Assembly (NCBI GenBank): GCA_948567375.1
Contig: OX419757.1
Span: 13,330,001-13,394,000, forward strand
Reading direction: 5' to 3'
DNA from: Lunularia cruciata
Lineage: Eukaryota > Streptophyta > Marchantiopsida > Lunulariales > Lunulariaceae
DNA length: 64,000 nt
Positions 8,537-20,500 of the stretch are shown here, piece after piece (position 1 is the first letter of the stretch; the number at the start of each line of letters is the position of its first letter). Below the pieces are notes generated by a model. The model saw only the letters and a program-made list of their open reading frames with translations. It made no database searches and was not told the DNA's origin. The position numbers were made by a program, and so were the translations under genes.

Positions 8537-8641
8537 TGTGGCACTTTAGAGTCTATGTATGACTTATGTGTGAGTTGTGCTTCTATAGTGTATGATGTTG
8601 ACAGCGATGTATGTTGTGTAGCGATGTATATACGCACGACA
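8537..8641 (+). repeat. 105-base direct repeat, right unit, in element A LTR
   Basis: This is the second copy of the LTR's leading 105 bases. The same arrangement, more diverged, is at the end of the copy 2 LTR (44634-44723), so it predates both insertions. Confidence 0.85.
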
Positions 8642-9956
8642 TTTGAACTTCCAAAATTAACCAAAATCCTACAACCTTGATTAGATATTGTACCTTGCAA
8701 GTGAAGTAAACTTGCATAGGTCAAGCCTTCAATCCCATTAGAACTAATCAAGCTCCTAGTAGATGGCTCATAATCTCTTACTAGGTAGGATTCCTCGTTT
8801 CCCTGATCATTTTGTTCCACAAACTTCATCAATGCAACTTGTCAAGGTCACTTATTCTTGAGTGGACATTCAGCAATGCAATGTACAACTTGGTGATAAT
8901 AAAAACAACCTCCATTTTGTTGCAATCTTTCTCTATATGTTGTACCAAGTGGTCTCCGTTGGATAGCATCAATCTTCATTGGTGTTGGTTCTTCCACCCG
9001 TGCATAGTGTACTAGTAAGCTTTGTGTAGGTTGAGGTTGAGACCAAGTTGTCGCAACCAAGGAATCAAAGCGCTTAGCCAATTGCATGGCTTCTTCTACA
9101 TTTTGTGGTTCCCGCATGGCCACCTCCTATTTGGTTTGTGACTTCAATCCCCGGACAAATCAATCCAAAACTTCACCTTCTTGTATATCTAGAATTTGCA
9201 TGATGATGTTTAGAAATTGTGTGATGTAGTTCCTTTTTAAGCCAATCTGCTTCAACTCCACCAATTTATCTCATGCGGCTTAAGGGCATTTATATTTGAA
9301 ATTGACCAAGTATTGCATCCTTGAATTCTGCCTATGTCAAAATTGGTCCAACAATCTATCGTTTAGCTCACTCCACTCAAAATTGCCACCAAATTTTTGC
9401 CACACCATCCAGTTGGCTAGAAGCCAAGAGAATCTATTTCCATTCATCTTGAAGATTGGTGGTTTCAAAGTAACATTTGCAGTCAAACACAAAAATTTGC
9501 ATGTTGTCCAAAAGATTCTTGCCTTCAAACACCTTGGGTTTTGGAAATCGAATGCGATTTTCTCCATCTTGAATTGGTGCTCTCTCTATATGTTCTCATT
9601 GTTGTTGGTCTCGTTCATCCAACAATCAAGTAAGGTGCTTGATTTGCTATTGCATTGTAAGGATAACATTTGGTATTGCCGCCATAGCTACTAATTTATC
9701 CCATTATTTCCAATTTATCTAAATGATTAACACATAGATGCAGCACGTCCATTGTTCTTCATAAGTTACCACTAGAAGTATCAAGGGTTCCTCAAACAAG
9801 GTGATCATATGCAAAAAATCCTACCCAAAGCACAAGGTGATGAATTGTATGAAACAATGCTTGGGTAATATCTGGACATGAAAATCCCAATGGTTTGGTA
9901 GAAGTGGATTTGGTGGTCCATAAACTCCATCCACCCCATTCTTGCTTTGATACCAA
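8642..9956 (-). pseudogene. Element B (minus copy) gag and start of protease, truncated by element A
   Basis: On the minus strand, gag residues include an N-terminal capsid part (9337-9567, with IFKMNGNRFSWLLANWMVW) and the stretch REPQNVEEAMQLAKRFDSLV followed by a degenerate zinc knuckle (8848-9123). The protease start, with ILVNFGSS in place of a normal D-S-G, lies at 8650-8760. The order matches the complete copy at 54960-56530. Sequence stops at 8642, where element A begins. Frames are interrupted throughout. Confidence 0.8.
9942..9956 (-). other. Element B (minus copy) primer-binding site
   Basis: Reading the minus strand, TTGGTATCAAAGC directly follows the LTR end. It differs by one base from the usual plant initiator-Met tRNA primer-binding sequence TGGTATCAGAGC. 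Confidence 0.75.
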
Positions 9957-10379
9957 TGTAAAAGACCGAGGAGAGAAATAGGAGAATGGAAGCTCACATT
10001 GAGACACGTTGGGAATGAGGGAAAACTCCAAATGCCTAGCATGAGCTTTGGCTTTGGTATTTATAGGTAGCATACAAGGCCCTTGAGAAGCTTCTCAAGA
10101 AGCTTCCTCAAGTTGCTTTCTTAGAGTGCAAGCCAAGTTAACCAAGAAGCTTCTCAAGAAGCTTCCTTCTAGAAGCCGCTTACTTGGCGTGCAAGCTAAG
10201 CTAGTTGAAACCTTCTAGAAGTTTCCTTCTAGAAGCTACTTACTTGAAGTGCAAGCTTAGCGAGCCAAGAAGCTTCCCAAGAAGCTTCCTAAATACTTCC
10301 AAAATATTCTAGGCTAATTTGTCTTATTTGCTACTTTGTTAGCCCTACTGACTTTGTCTTTAAACTCCATATTGTTATA
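9957..10379 (-). repeat. Element B (minus copy) 5' LTR
   Basis: On the minus strand it starts TATAACAATATGGAG (family TGTAACA) at 10379 and ends TTTTACA at 9957. A TATA box (TATAAATA on the minus strand) lies near 10059-10066. It is full of AGAAGCTTCT-type palindromes, and TTCtaGAAgtTTC at 10213-10225 is a canonical three-unit heat-shock element. Its outer end abuts the plus-strand pol of another element B at 10380. Confidence 0.85.
10212..10226. promoter_or_regulatory. Heat-shock element in element B LTR
   Basis: TTC-ta-GAA-gt-TTC is a perfect three-unit HSE, upstream of the TATA box in LTR orientation. A further TTCtaGAA lies just downstream. Binding by heat-shock factors is inferred from the motif alone. 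Confidence 0.6.
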
Positions 10380-10555
10380 GATGGGAAGTTTGTCAAGAAG
10401 GTAGCCATAAAGCAAGCCTTGAAGGAGGAAGAGTTCCAAGATGGGAATTTTACCAAGGAAGTAGCCATGGAGCAAGCTTTGAAGAAAGATAAGTCCCTAA
10501 ATGGGAAGTTTGTTAGTGAAGCAGCCATAGAACAACCTTTGGTGGAAAGATAAGT
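10380..10555 (+). repeat. Element B (plus copy) 20-residue linker repeats between protease and RT
   Basis: About three 60-base units encode variants of DGKFVKKVAIEQALKEDKSQ, a charged lysine- and glutamate-rich repeat. At least five related units are in the other element B at 54620-54905. They lie upstream of RT, so they form a spacer of variable copy number in the polyprotein. Confidence 0.7.
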
Positions 10556-13516
10556 CTATTTTTATGGTGTGGATCAAGCCGATTGCACAAGGACAATCTG
10601 AGGAGGGCCAAGAGTCTCATCAAGCAATGGTTGGTCAGATAGTTGCGGGTGTGTTTCTGGATGATTTGCCAAACAGATTGCCCTTTGATCATGGTATGCC
10701 CTTCAAGATTGAGTTATTACTAGGGAGTACTCTAGTGAGTAGACTAATCTATCAGCTCTCACCAGAGGAATTAAAGGAGTTGCGGACAACACTTACAGAG
10801 TTGTTGGAGAAGGACTTCATACAACATAGCACCTCTCCTTGGGAAGCACCGGTACTATTCATTTCAAAGAAGGATGGAGGACTTCATTTCTATATTGATT
10901 ACCATGGGCTTAATAAGCAAACAGTGAAGAATGCATATCCTTTGCCTTAGATCAATGACTTGCTTGATCAATTGAGTGGATCATGATACTTTTCTAAGTT
11001 CGATCAACATAGCGGTTATTGGCAAATCCCCATTGATAAGAAGGATGTGCAAAAGACTGCCTTTCTCACAAGGTATGGGCATTTTGAGTGGAGAGTTTTA
11101 CCTTTTGGGCTCACTAATGCTCCAATAGTCTTCATGGATCAGATGCATCTGGTGTTGGATGGACTATTGGATCAATACGTGGTGGTGTTCTTGGATGATA
11201 TCTTAATCTATAGCAAGAAAGAGGCAGACCACATGAATCACGTGCAAGAAGTCCTAAGATGACTCCAACAATGGAATTTTACTATAAGAAGTCAAAGTGC
11301 ACATTTTGGCAGAAGGAAGTTACCTTCTTGGGTCAAAAGATCTCATTGGAGGGGATCAAGATGAAAGAGGAGGAAATCAAGGCCATTACTGATTGGCCTA
11401 CTCTAAAGTATACTACAAAAGTACAAGCATTTAACGGATTGGCTAGTTTTACCAATGGTTCATCCATTATTATGCTCATGTGGCTGCACCATTGCCTAAC
11501 CTCTTAGTGAAGAACTTGAGCTTCCAGTGGACCACCAAGCATGAAGAAGCATTCCAAAAGTTGAAACATATGGTGTCTTTAAGGCCCATTCTTCAACCAT
11601 ATGATCCTCAACTACCTTGTGTGGTTGATTTTGATACTTCTAACTTTGCAATTGGAGTTGTGTTGCAACAAGAAATCCCATATGGACTACATCCCATTGC
11701 CTTTGTGTCTTGCCTACTAAATACTACTAAAAGAAATTACTCTACTCAAGATTGAGAACAACTTGCAATGGTATATGCCATCAAGGTATGGAGGCATTAT
11801 CTCTTGGGGAAACAAGTGATCATGCAAACTGATCACAAACCATTGTTGTAGACCTTAACCTAGGAACACATGAAGAGTCTACATCATCAATGGAAGGAAC
11901 AACTTCAATTGTTTGATATCAAACTTGAGCGCAAACCAAGTTAGTTCCATGTCATCCTTGATGCTCTATCATGACAACCTAATTTGAAGTCTCTTCCTCT
12001 CATCACGGCAACAATTTGACAATGTCAATTGACTCCAAGGTCCAAAATGAGTTTTGGTCAACTCTACAACAAGATCTCTTCTTCCAAATAGTACATGGTC
12101 GTCTTATAGCATATGATAAGTAGTACAACACCTTCTCCTTCAGGGAAGGCCTTCTATTTTATGAGGACCGGATCTATGTTCCAACCAAAGGTGATCTCCA
12201 AATTTTGTGCTTCAAGAAGCCCATGATTTACCAATAGCTAGTCATATGGATGTGGACAAGACCTTGGGTACCCTCCAACACCAATGGTGGTGGCCCAACA
12301 TGACATGAGATGTTCAAGAGTTTGTCCGATCTTGTGCTGCTAACGTAACAAGGCTAGCAACCAAAAGCCGAGTGGACTCCTCCAACCACTCCACATTCCA
12401 TCCACTCAATGGGAATATGTGAGCTTGGATCTCATCACATCCTTGCCCAAGACAAAGCAAGGACACACATCAATTGTGGTGTTTGTGGATAACTTAAGTA
12501 AGCAAATCCACTTGGCACTAACCTTTGATACCATGAATGCTCCTACCTTAGTTCAAATCTACTTGGACAATATCTTCAAGCATCTTGGGATGCCACGTGT
12601 ATTCATCTCCAACCGTGATCCTTGATTCACCGAGAAGTTTTAGCAAGCACTCTTCCAGATACTTGATACCAAGCTTGCTTTACCCATGGCCTATCATTCT
12701 CAAACTGATGGATAAACCAAATGTGCAAATTGTACCTTGGAGGATATGTTGTGTGCCTTTGTCAATGTCCACCATACCAATTGGATGAATGTCTTGCAAT
12801 TGTAGAATTTGCCTATAATAATTCCAAACATGCAAGCACCAAATTTTCTCCTTTCTTTCTCAATTTTGGCCAAGATCTGCTTGTTCAAGATTTCTTCTTG
12901 CTCCTCTTCCATCTCAAGTCCCTCATACTTCAACCTTCTTGACCACCTTATCTCAATCTCTCCAACAAGCCAAATCTCATCTCCTTGTTGCTCAAAATCA
13001 TCAAAACCAATATGCGGACCGCCATCATCTTGATCTCACCTTCAAAGTTGGTAATAAAGTCATGCTATCCTCTAGTAACCTACCCCTCCCACTTGATACC
13101 AAAGTTTGTAAACTTGCCCCTAATTGGATAGGACCCTTTGATGTCATCCAAATCATCTCTCTTGTTGCTTATCAACTTGCCTTACCTTATCATATGCGCA
13201 TCCACCCTGTCTTTCACATTTCCAAGTTAAAACCCTTTGTTCCTAACCCATCTTTCTTTTCCTCTTGTATCCAACCTCCTCCTCTTCCCATCCCTATCAA
13301 TGATCATAAGAGTACAAAGTTGATTGTATCCTTGCACGTTGCCACATTCAACAAGGACGCCGACAACATATGGAGTACATGGTCCTTTGGAAAGGATATC
13401 CCCTTCATGATGCTACATAGGAACCTCTTTCTCACCTCCAGGATGCACAAATGGCCATCCAGGAGGTTGAAGCTTCAATGGCAAATAGGACATCACCAAC
13501 TAGCGGTGGAAGAATA
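10556..13516 (+). pseudogene. Element B (plus copy) pol: RT, RNase H, integrase, chromodomain remnant
   Basis: The RT blocks [26 protein letters not shown] and FLDDILIYS (about 11187) are intact. RNase H runs about 11510-11990, with the QTDHKPL box at 11827. Integrase spans 12100-12950 (SLDLITSLPK, then ISNRDP). The C-terminal part (GPFDVIQIISLVAYQLALP, HPVFHISKLKPF) leads to a decayed chromodomain at about 13320-13510. Frame breaks and stops are frequent, including several TAG and TGA. No gag or protease of this copy is in the window, and its left part was separated by the minus copy at 10380. Confidence 0.88.
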
Positions 13517-13897
13517 TGTAACAATATAGAGTTTAGCGATGTAGTTAGTTAGGCTAATGAAGTAGAGAATAAGCCAAATTAGCCCAAAATATTCCAAAGT
13601 ATCTAGGAAGCTTCTTGGGAAGCTTCTTGACTAGCTTAACTTGAATGCCAAGTAGGTAGTTTCTTGAAGCTTCCAATTAGTTTAGCTTGCACGCAAAGTA
13701 GGCAACTTCTAGAAGAAAGCTTCTTGAGAAGCTTCCTGGTTAACTTGGCTTGCACTCTAAGAAAGCGGCTCAAGGAAGCTTCTTGAGAAGCTTATCAAGG
13801 ACCTTATATGCTACTCATAAATTCAAAGCCAAAGCTCATGCTAAGCATTTGGAGTTTTCTCACATTCAAGTGTCCCAATGTGAGTTTCCATTCTCCA
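13517..13897 (+). repeat. Element B (plus copy) 3' LTR, end truncated
   Basis: It starts TGTAACAATATAGAG after a purine-rich tract (GGTGGAAGAATA). It matches the other element B LTRs as far as CCATTCTCC and then breaks into unrelated sequence. TTCttGAAgcTTC at 13661-13673 is a canonical HSE. Confidence 0.82.
13660..13674. promoter_or_regulatory. Heat-shock element in element B (plus copy) LTR
   Basis: TTC-tt-GAA-gc-TTC is a perfect three-unit HSE about 150 bases upstream of the likely TATA region. Confidence 0.58.
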
Positions 13898-14599
13898 AGT
13901 AGAGGGTGACGGATGACTACTTTGGAGGTTTTTTCTAGAAATTATCCTTGCAAACTATCCTTGCGTATTTTCTAATGGAATTTTTGTTTCTTTTTAACTC
14001 CCATTTGTTGTGCTTCTCCACATGATCATTGATGATGGTAAGAGCATGTCCCAAAAATAGCTTGAGCTATTGGGATGCATATCTATCATCCATAGCCACA
14101 ATTAGAAGCACCTTTTCATGTATAGCAGGCTTCCTTGTTTCCCCTCAAGGGCTAAGAGTATTATTGGAGAAAAATTCTATTAAGATGGATGGATTCTTCA
14201 TCTGACTCCTTGTCTTGACAATCAATGTCATTCTAGATATAAAAGCAAGAGGTAATCTTAAATTTGTGGTTATGTTCCTCCATGTAAAGCAAAGAGAACA
14301 TTGTTTGGTGGAAATCTCTATCACTTGACTTAAGAGAATTGTCTTTGGAGTCCAAGGAAGCATCCTTTGGGTCCATTCAAGCATTCATACTAAGAACAAC
14401 TTGCAACCAAGGTGGAAGAGTGGGAGTAAGGTCATGTGATTTTGTGGCATTTTTTACATTAGATGTGGCATGTCTAGTCATCTCTTCCTTGGTTATAAAT
14501 AGACAATTGGCAACGGCATCTATGGTTTCCTCATTGCTATCATGCATAAGGCTCCATGTATCAATGCTAAACTTGGTTCTCCTTCATCATCTGATTTTG
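13898..14599. other. Decayed sequence between element B LTR and gypsy relic
   Basis: Low-complexity AT-rich sequence without an intact ORF. It probably belongs to the gypsy relic that follows on the minus strand, but I recognise no domain. Confidence 0.4.
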
Positions 14600-15830
14600 A
14601 CATAAGTTCTATTGGGTACATTAAAAGTATAGTGTGATTTGATTTTCTCCCAAATGTTAAGTTACCGGTCTACCAAGAGGTGACCACATTGGTATCCACC
14701 AGCCATGGGACTCCCAATAAAAGTGGAAGTTGTGCTAGAGCTATAGTATTCATTATCAAGTATTCAACCAAAAAGGTCTACTCACTGATGAGTGTAGGGA
14801 CCTTGGACAACAATCCAAGAGGATGATGTCTTCTCCTATCAACCATTCAAAGTAGGGTAGAAGTCTTTCCTATAACCTTCAATCCAAGTGTTTCCAGAAC
14901 ATTCTTGGTCATTATATTCACCACCAAGTATCTCAAGTTGATGCAACAATTTGGGATGACTCTCCCTTGGGTTGTTGTGTGAGATTCCAAGTCATGGATC
15001 CTAGTGTAAAACACATGATGATTTGTCATAACTATGTCAACTATAGTGTTGTATAAGATTCTTATAGCTAGAGTATGTGGTATGTTTATGAGATTTCATC
15101 CCTATGAGTGAACATTCCCAATTAGTGGATCCTTGAAGCGCACTATAAACTATTCTTTCAATAGGAAGTTCTGGTGCTTCCTATGCTTTGTAGGGAGAAC
15201 TTAACAAAAGTTGTAGTAAAGTTTGCTATAGTTGTAGTAAAGTTTAGGGTGTAGTTAGAGTTGTACAAAACTTGTAGTTGTAGTAAAGTTTTTTTGATAG
15301 TGATATTGGCTCTTTGATTAGCCAGATCACCAATAATGTCATTACTATGTATTACAAAAGTTAGTGGTTGTTTTTCCAAAGTGTCAAACATAGGAACTAC
15401 AACCTTATACATTTGCAAAGCAAGCTAAGGCAACCTGCATGGCTTCTTCATCTATCCTTTTGGAGGAGTAACTCTTAAAAGTAGAGTTGTTTAGATCAAG
15501 TACTACATAAGTGCAAGCACATGTTGTGAGGAACACACTTGCCTTTGTAATAGCATCTTTAGCAATTGACACTTTATTGCTCAAAGGAGAACTTTACTCA
15601 ATCATGGTGAAATGCATATTTTTGTTAGGACCACCATTATTGTGCGGTTCATTCTACACAAGCACTCCTCTAGCTTGAGAAATAAAATTTTGGAAGTCAG
15701 AGCATTGTCCCATGTTATGAACTCTTGAGTATAATGCATAACGGGCAGGCTTGTTGGGACATTGGTTTGCATAATGATTCTTGCTGCAAATGTGACAAAT
15801 ATATTGGGTTTGGGAGATCCTCTACCTTGT
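14600..15830 (-). pseudogene. Element C: gypsy gag nucleocapsid and protease relic
   Basis: On the minus strand, a zinc knuckle at about 15740-15800 reads CHICSKNHYANQC (C-x2-C-x3-H-x4-C), followed by RYALYSRVHNMGQC. Downstream at 14650-15080 lies a protease-like region with VVNIMTKNVLETLGLKVI, then RRHHPLGLLSKVPT and LPLLLGVPWLVDT, matching the conserved C-terminal retropepsin box. Frames are broken. It is a different gypsy lineage from elements A and B. No RT or LTR was recognised with it. Confidence 0.55.
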
Positions 15831-16554
15831 CCATTTCCTCTCCTCCCTCAAAAGAGTGGAACCCTCATGTGTTAGTGAAATTATTGTGCTATGGTACAAT
15901 GTCAATGGCATGCATTCTTTCTTTTTCAAGCTCTTTGGCATCTCTTGAGTGTTATAGAGTTTATTCTGATACGTCCATACTTCCAACAATGGACACAATA
16001 ATTAGTAATGTCTATGGTGGTACATTGAGTCTTTGTGTGCACTCTCATAAATAATGTGTATGGGAAATTTCTCTCTTTGTAGTAGTGTTCATTGGATTCC
16101 TCAAAACAATTTTCTATCTCCTACCACTACTTCTATTGCAAGTGCCATCTCCTTCTTTTGCCACTGCTATTTATGCCAATTGGCTACTAGCTCAATTTTT
16201 CTACTAGATTACAACTTTGACATGGTCAGAGTGCCATCTTAGTCTCAATTGCCTACCAAACTACTTTGTTATTGTACTATCCTATAGAAGATTCAAATCT
16301 ACATTGGATTTGTTCTGCACTAATACATATCCCATAGAGGGTTCATCATCCACTTCATTATAGTCACCCCATAGGTGACTCTTCCCACATGTCCCGTAAT
16401 GTAGGATCCCACAATAGATCCTTCTCTCATATATCCTATTAATCTATGTTCCCGCAATAGATCTTTATCTCGCAATATCCCGCACCTTAATTCAATATAG
16501 TCCCATAGATGACATTTTCTACATTGAAACATGGCATGTTTACCTATTGATAGG
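15831..16554. other. Unassigned spacer before Mutator relic
   Basis: No intact ORF and no domain recognised. Short AT-rich segments with repeated CCCAYAG-like words occur at 16325-16520. Upstream gag of element C or the N-terminal part of the transposase may lie here. Confidence 0.35.
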
Positions 16555-17839
16555 CACACCAAAGAGCAAGCTTTGGCAACAACTTTTGGCTCTCTAGAAG
16601 TTGCATATCAAAGAGTGATGCATATCGTTGAATTTTAGAGAGTGTTATGCCTTGCTTGTGTACAGTTTTGGAAAAGAATAATAACCAAGTTTTGTGGCTT
16701 TTGTCATATTTGCACCCTCTATCCATAGGTTCCAAGCTTGCAAACAACTTTTTGCACTTGATGTAACTCATTCAAAAGGAAAGTATAATGGTTCTACTTA
16801 ATGCAACAACAATTGATGCAGTAGTAGCTTTATTTTCCCTCAATTTTGCTACCATCAATGCCAGAAATGATGCAAACTAGATGTGTTTCCTTGCTTATTT
16901 TCAAAGAGAAATGTATCCCTAACTTCCCTACTTGACATTCTTCTTGGATCAACAAAAAGGCTTGGTTGATGACATTGCCAATGTATTCTCAAGTTGCTAC
17001 CATGCTTTTTGCATGTGTAGCTTGGCAAAACACCTCCATCATACATTCAAAAGTCTTCAACTTGTTAAGTGCCTATGGAAATTTGCTATGCAAAGATCAA
17101 AGTTGGCTTTGAGGAGCCCATGCTTGAAATGGACCAAAGAAATATATGCATCATGCATATGTGCATCATTGAATGGTAGAGAATGCACCGCAATAATTTT
17201 AGGCATCTATATATTTTGCCAAGAAATGCTTTGGTCACTTGACCTCCAACATTGTAGAGTCCTTGAATTCTTTGCTTTTACAAGTTCACAATCATAACAT
17301 CCTTTGTTTTGCTTAACACTCTCTACCATTGATGCATTGTTTGGCAACTCATCATGACAAGTCAATACAACTTGTGCTAGGAAGCCTTGTAACGAATGTG
17401 GAAAGTCTTCTCTCCAATTGATGTCAACAAGCTCAATGGTTTTAAGCCTACCACTCCAATTTGAATGTGTATGAGGGTGTTTATCCTCCAAACAACTATG
17501 TTGTAAAGCTTGCTAGCAACAATGCACTTGTGGTAGTTGGCAAGATTAGGGTCTACCTTGTGTTAATGCTATTGGTATCATTCTTTGTTGCCATCAATAT
17601 GTTCATGGCTATGTTGCATTTTTTTGTCTATTACAAGCTACAGATATTTGTATGAGCATAACATTGAACCTATCCATTTGTAGGACTTGGAAATTGAAGA
17701 GTGTGCTCCACTTCAAACAAGTTGACCTCCAAGATGGCCAAAAACTAAAAGAAAATTCATAGAAGATATTGGGAGTGAGAAACTTGCTTTTAAATGTAGT
17801 TGGTGTGGTAGACACGGTCATTCAAGGTGGACTTGCTGA
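16555..17839 (+). pseudogene. Mutator-like (MULE) transposase relic
   Basis: Fragments in plus-strand order match MuDR-type transposases: ALDVTHSKGKYNG (first catalytic Asp, near 16755), ATTIDAVVALFSLNFATIN, then FFLDQQKGLVDDIANVFSSC followed by an FCMCSLAKHLHHTF stretch (16932-17050), a SWIM-like LPCVNAIGII region (about 17550) and a terminal CSWCGRHGHSRWTC zinc knuckle ending at TGA 17837-17839. Frameshifts separate the blocks, so it is dead. No terminal inverted repeats were located. Confidence 0.75.
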
Positions 17840-20500
17840 GCTCCAATTTAAATAGCATTCTATACTTTTTTTAGCATTTTCTTTTTGGTTTTGTATTCAT
17901 TTCAAACTATTTATATAAAAAAGAATTGCTACAATCTTTGGGTTTATTCAAAGACCAAGGGTGCTTTTGATTAAACAAACTAGTACTAATATCATGTTCA
18001 GTTGTAATTTTATTTTAATGAGTCTTTAAATAAATATATTTAAATATTAATTTATGTAAAATATTTCATTCAGAAATTAAATTTCTATCTTGTGTGGAGG
18101 ATGTTGGTTTTGGTCAAATATAATATATATTATTTTATTATTGAATAAATTAGAACCCATACATATTTGAATATATATATATATATGTTACATCATGGAG
18201 TGAAATTAAGCTCAAAATTCCACCCTGTTTGAAAAGTGAGTATTAAACAGAGAAGTGTAATTCTTTTATCTAATATCTTTTTATCTTGTTATTTTGAGCT
18301 GCGCCAAAAATCAATAACCTTATTGATTTATTAAAAGGTTTTGTACATAGTGTGGTAGTTATTTTTTTACTAAAATTATAATTACATAATGTTATATTTG
18401 CATCTATATAAAAATTACACAGTTGATTTTCTAGCTTATTTATAAATACAAATTTCAGTTACTTATATATATTATATTTAACAAAATCTAAGTAGCTTCA
18501 CGCATACTAATAAAAATACTACAATACTTAATCAACCTAGCTTGAGAAATGTCTCAAAATCATCGAATTCAGTTATAATTCAAGTTGAAATATATAAAAA
18601 TAGTTATAATATAAGTAAAATCATCAATAAATATCATTTTAGCTTGAATCTCTCTTTTCCACTTTTAGTACTAAACTTTGTAGAGAATATTATATAGCTT
18701 AGATGAAATATTTTTTAATATCTGAGACATTCAAAAGAATAATAAATACTAAAGAAGTTGCAAACTATGTATATATTTGATTGCAAAAGCTATGTAAATA
18801 GTACTACTATTATTTTTTAATTTAAAGAAATTCTAATTCCAGCATCTAGGAAACAGCACTCCGAAACATACTAGCACATCTATTTGGGCCTATCAAAGCT
18901 GTCATGGCAAAAGATAAGTAAAGATATAACTATTACTATCGACATAGGCAGCAAATTGCACATAAAATAGGTCGGAATTCAATATAGGTCGGAAACTTCA
19001 GTCGTTTATGAATATCATTTAAACATCGCATAAGTAACAAGAGCTCACAAGAGAATCAAGGTAAGATGAAAGTTTGAACTTTGATCTAGTTCAAAATTAG
19101 TTTTCTTTTTACATTTATCTATAGAATATTTCTATGTAATAATTCTTAATAAGAAAGAAACATAAAGCTTTGAAATTTTGAATGTCATATATAGAAGTGA
19201 AATTTAGATCTCTATTTTATGAAATAATTTCCATCCATATAGATTACCATAAATGCTAAACAACTATGAAATATAATCAAAGGTTTAACCATTAAATCAT
19301 AGAGTGGATATACTAATCAAATTTTCATATGTAAAAGTTTAGCAGATCTAAGAATTCAAATATTAAGAATCAATAAGATTGCAAAATGCACCCAAATTGA
19401 TAAATTAATTAGAAAAGATATTCACCCTCACATTATAATATGGATTGAAGGTTAAAATTGAAATTGTAGCTCAGTTTTCATTATTTATCTCTTTCATAGA
19501 TTTCTTATCTACCCTTGCAATTTAATTACTAATGACCATATAATTTTAATTACTAAAATATATTACCAAATAAAATTTTACTCTAGATAATAATAATAAT
19601 AATAATAATAATTTATCTACATAGTTAATTATCAACTAGATTTTGGATCATAAGCTCCAAAATTTTTTAACAAAAGGTTAATAGTATGAGCTTCAAAATC
19701 AATAAATGATGAAACATATATAGATTCATATTAATATCTTTTATTCAACTTAAAAAAAATATTTCAATGAAATTCCACAATCAATTCATCATATTGAAGA
19801 ACGATAGTGGAGTAAATTTAAAAGATAGTGAATTGAAAGATATATCCTCTTGATAATCACCTCAGCCACCTGTTCATCGTTTAATGATAAAACTTATAGA
19901 ATTTTAATACCCTTCACTAGATAAATCTTGAATATTAAATGAAATATTACACCATAAATAAAATAAGTTACAAAATATTAATAAAATAAAAATATTTAAA
20001 TAAAATCCAAATAACATTACTTCCAAAAAAATATATAAGAATACTCTCCGACTTTCCTAACCTCACTAGCCTCTGCATTGCATACATATACATTATTAGC
20101 CCATGCATTAGCATTAAATTGATATACGCTAGCCCACGCATAAACCAACTCTAGCCCATAACAGTGCATGGCCCAGTGTTTACTAACCCAACTAGTCATT
20201 CATTAATTTAGCAGATTCTGGGTGTTTACCTATGTGTAACTCCACTCCCATGCTCATCTCTGAAGAGATAAAGTCTCATCCGTAGACCTGATTTTCTGTT
20301 TAATTATATAGTTTCAGTTCATTATCTTCTGTACACGACAGTCCAGATGGTACACACAAGAAAAATTCACGTTGTATACCAAAGGAAATTGATACAGTTT
20401 ACATCCGATGTAGAAAAGGTCCACTCTACTTTCTAACTAGTTTCTCTAGACATGAAACCCCTTAATTACCTAGCAGTATATAGTATAGATTTCAATATAT
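17840..20500. other. AT-rich intergenic spacer
   Basis: No coding potential seen. An (AT)n run occurs at 18171-18186. Poly-A/T tracts are frequent. Confidence 0.6.
19587..19612. repeat. (TAA)n microsatellite
   Basis: An uninterrupted ATAATAATA-type tract of about 26 bases in AT-rich spacer. Confidence 0.9.

Larger units (their letters stand above)
1..8641 (+). mobile_element. Element A copy 1: Ty3/gypsy LTR retrotransposon with DNA methyltransferase and PHD finger (5' LTR lies outside window)
   Basis: The window opens in the untranslated leader of this element. Domain order is gag, two CCHC zinc knuckles, aspartic protease, C5 DNA methyltransferase, RT, RNase H, integrase, PHD finger, polypurine tract and 3' LTR. 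RT-RH-INT order places it in Ty3/gypsy. Gag to methyltransferase is one frame and RT to PHD is the -1 frame. Eighteen in-frame stops interrupt it, all TAG or TGA. No frameshift is visible apart from the frame change at about 4700, so it is recently inactivated rather than ancient. Its 3' end abuts the inverted protease gene of element B at 8642, so element A probably inserted there, with TTTGA (8642-8646) the expected target duplication. A second copy lies reversed at 44634-60178. Confidence 0.93.
7980..8641 (+). repeat. Element A copy 1 3' LTR with internal terminal repeats
   Basis: The LTR starts TGTGGCAC after the polypurine tract and ends GCACGACA where sequence switches to element B protease. 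Copy 2 has the same limits (44634-45291, ending in TA instead of CA). Unusually, its first 105 bases (7980-8084) recur at its end (8537-8641) with one difference that I can see. A (TTGAG)n run lies near 8500-8516, just before the second repeat. Confidence 0.82.

Noticed and set aside
7980-8641. Reading the two 105-base repeats as short LTRs of a TRIM element
   Set aside because: No primer-binding site follows the left unit, the polypurine tract of element A lies directly before it, and both element A copies share the whole 660-base layout.
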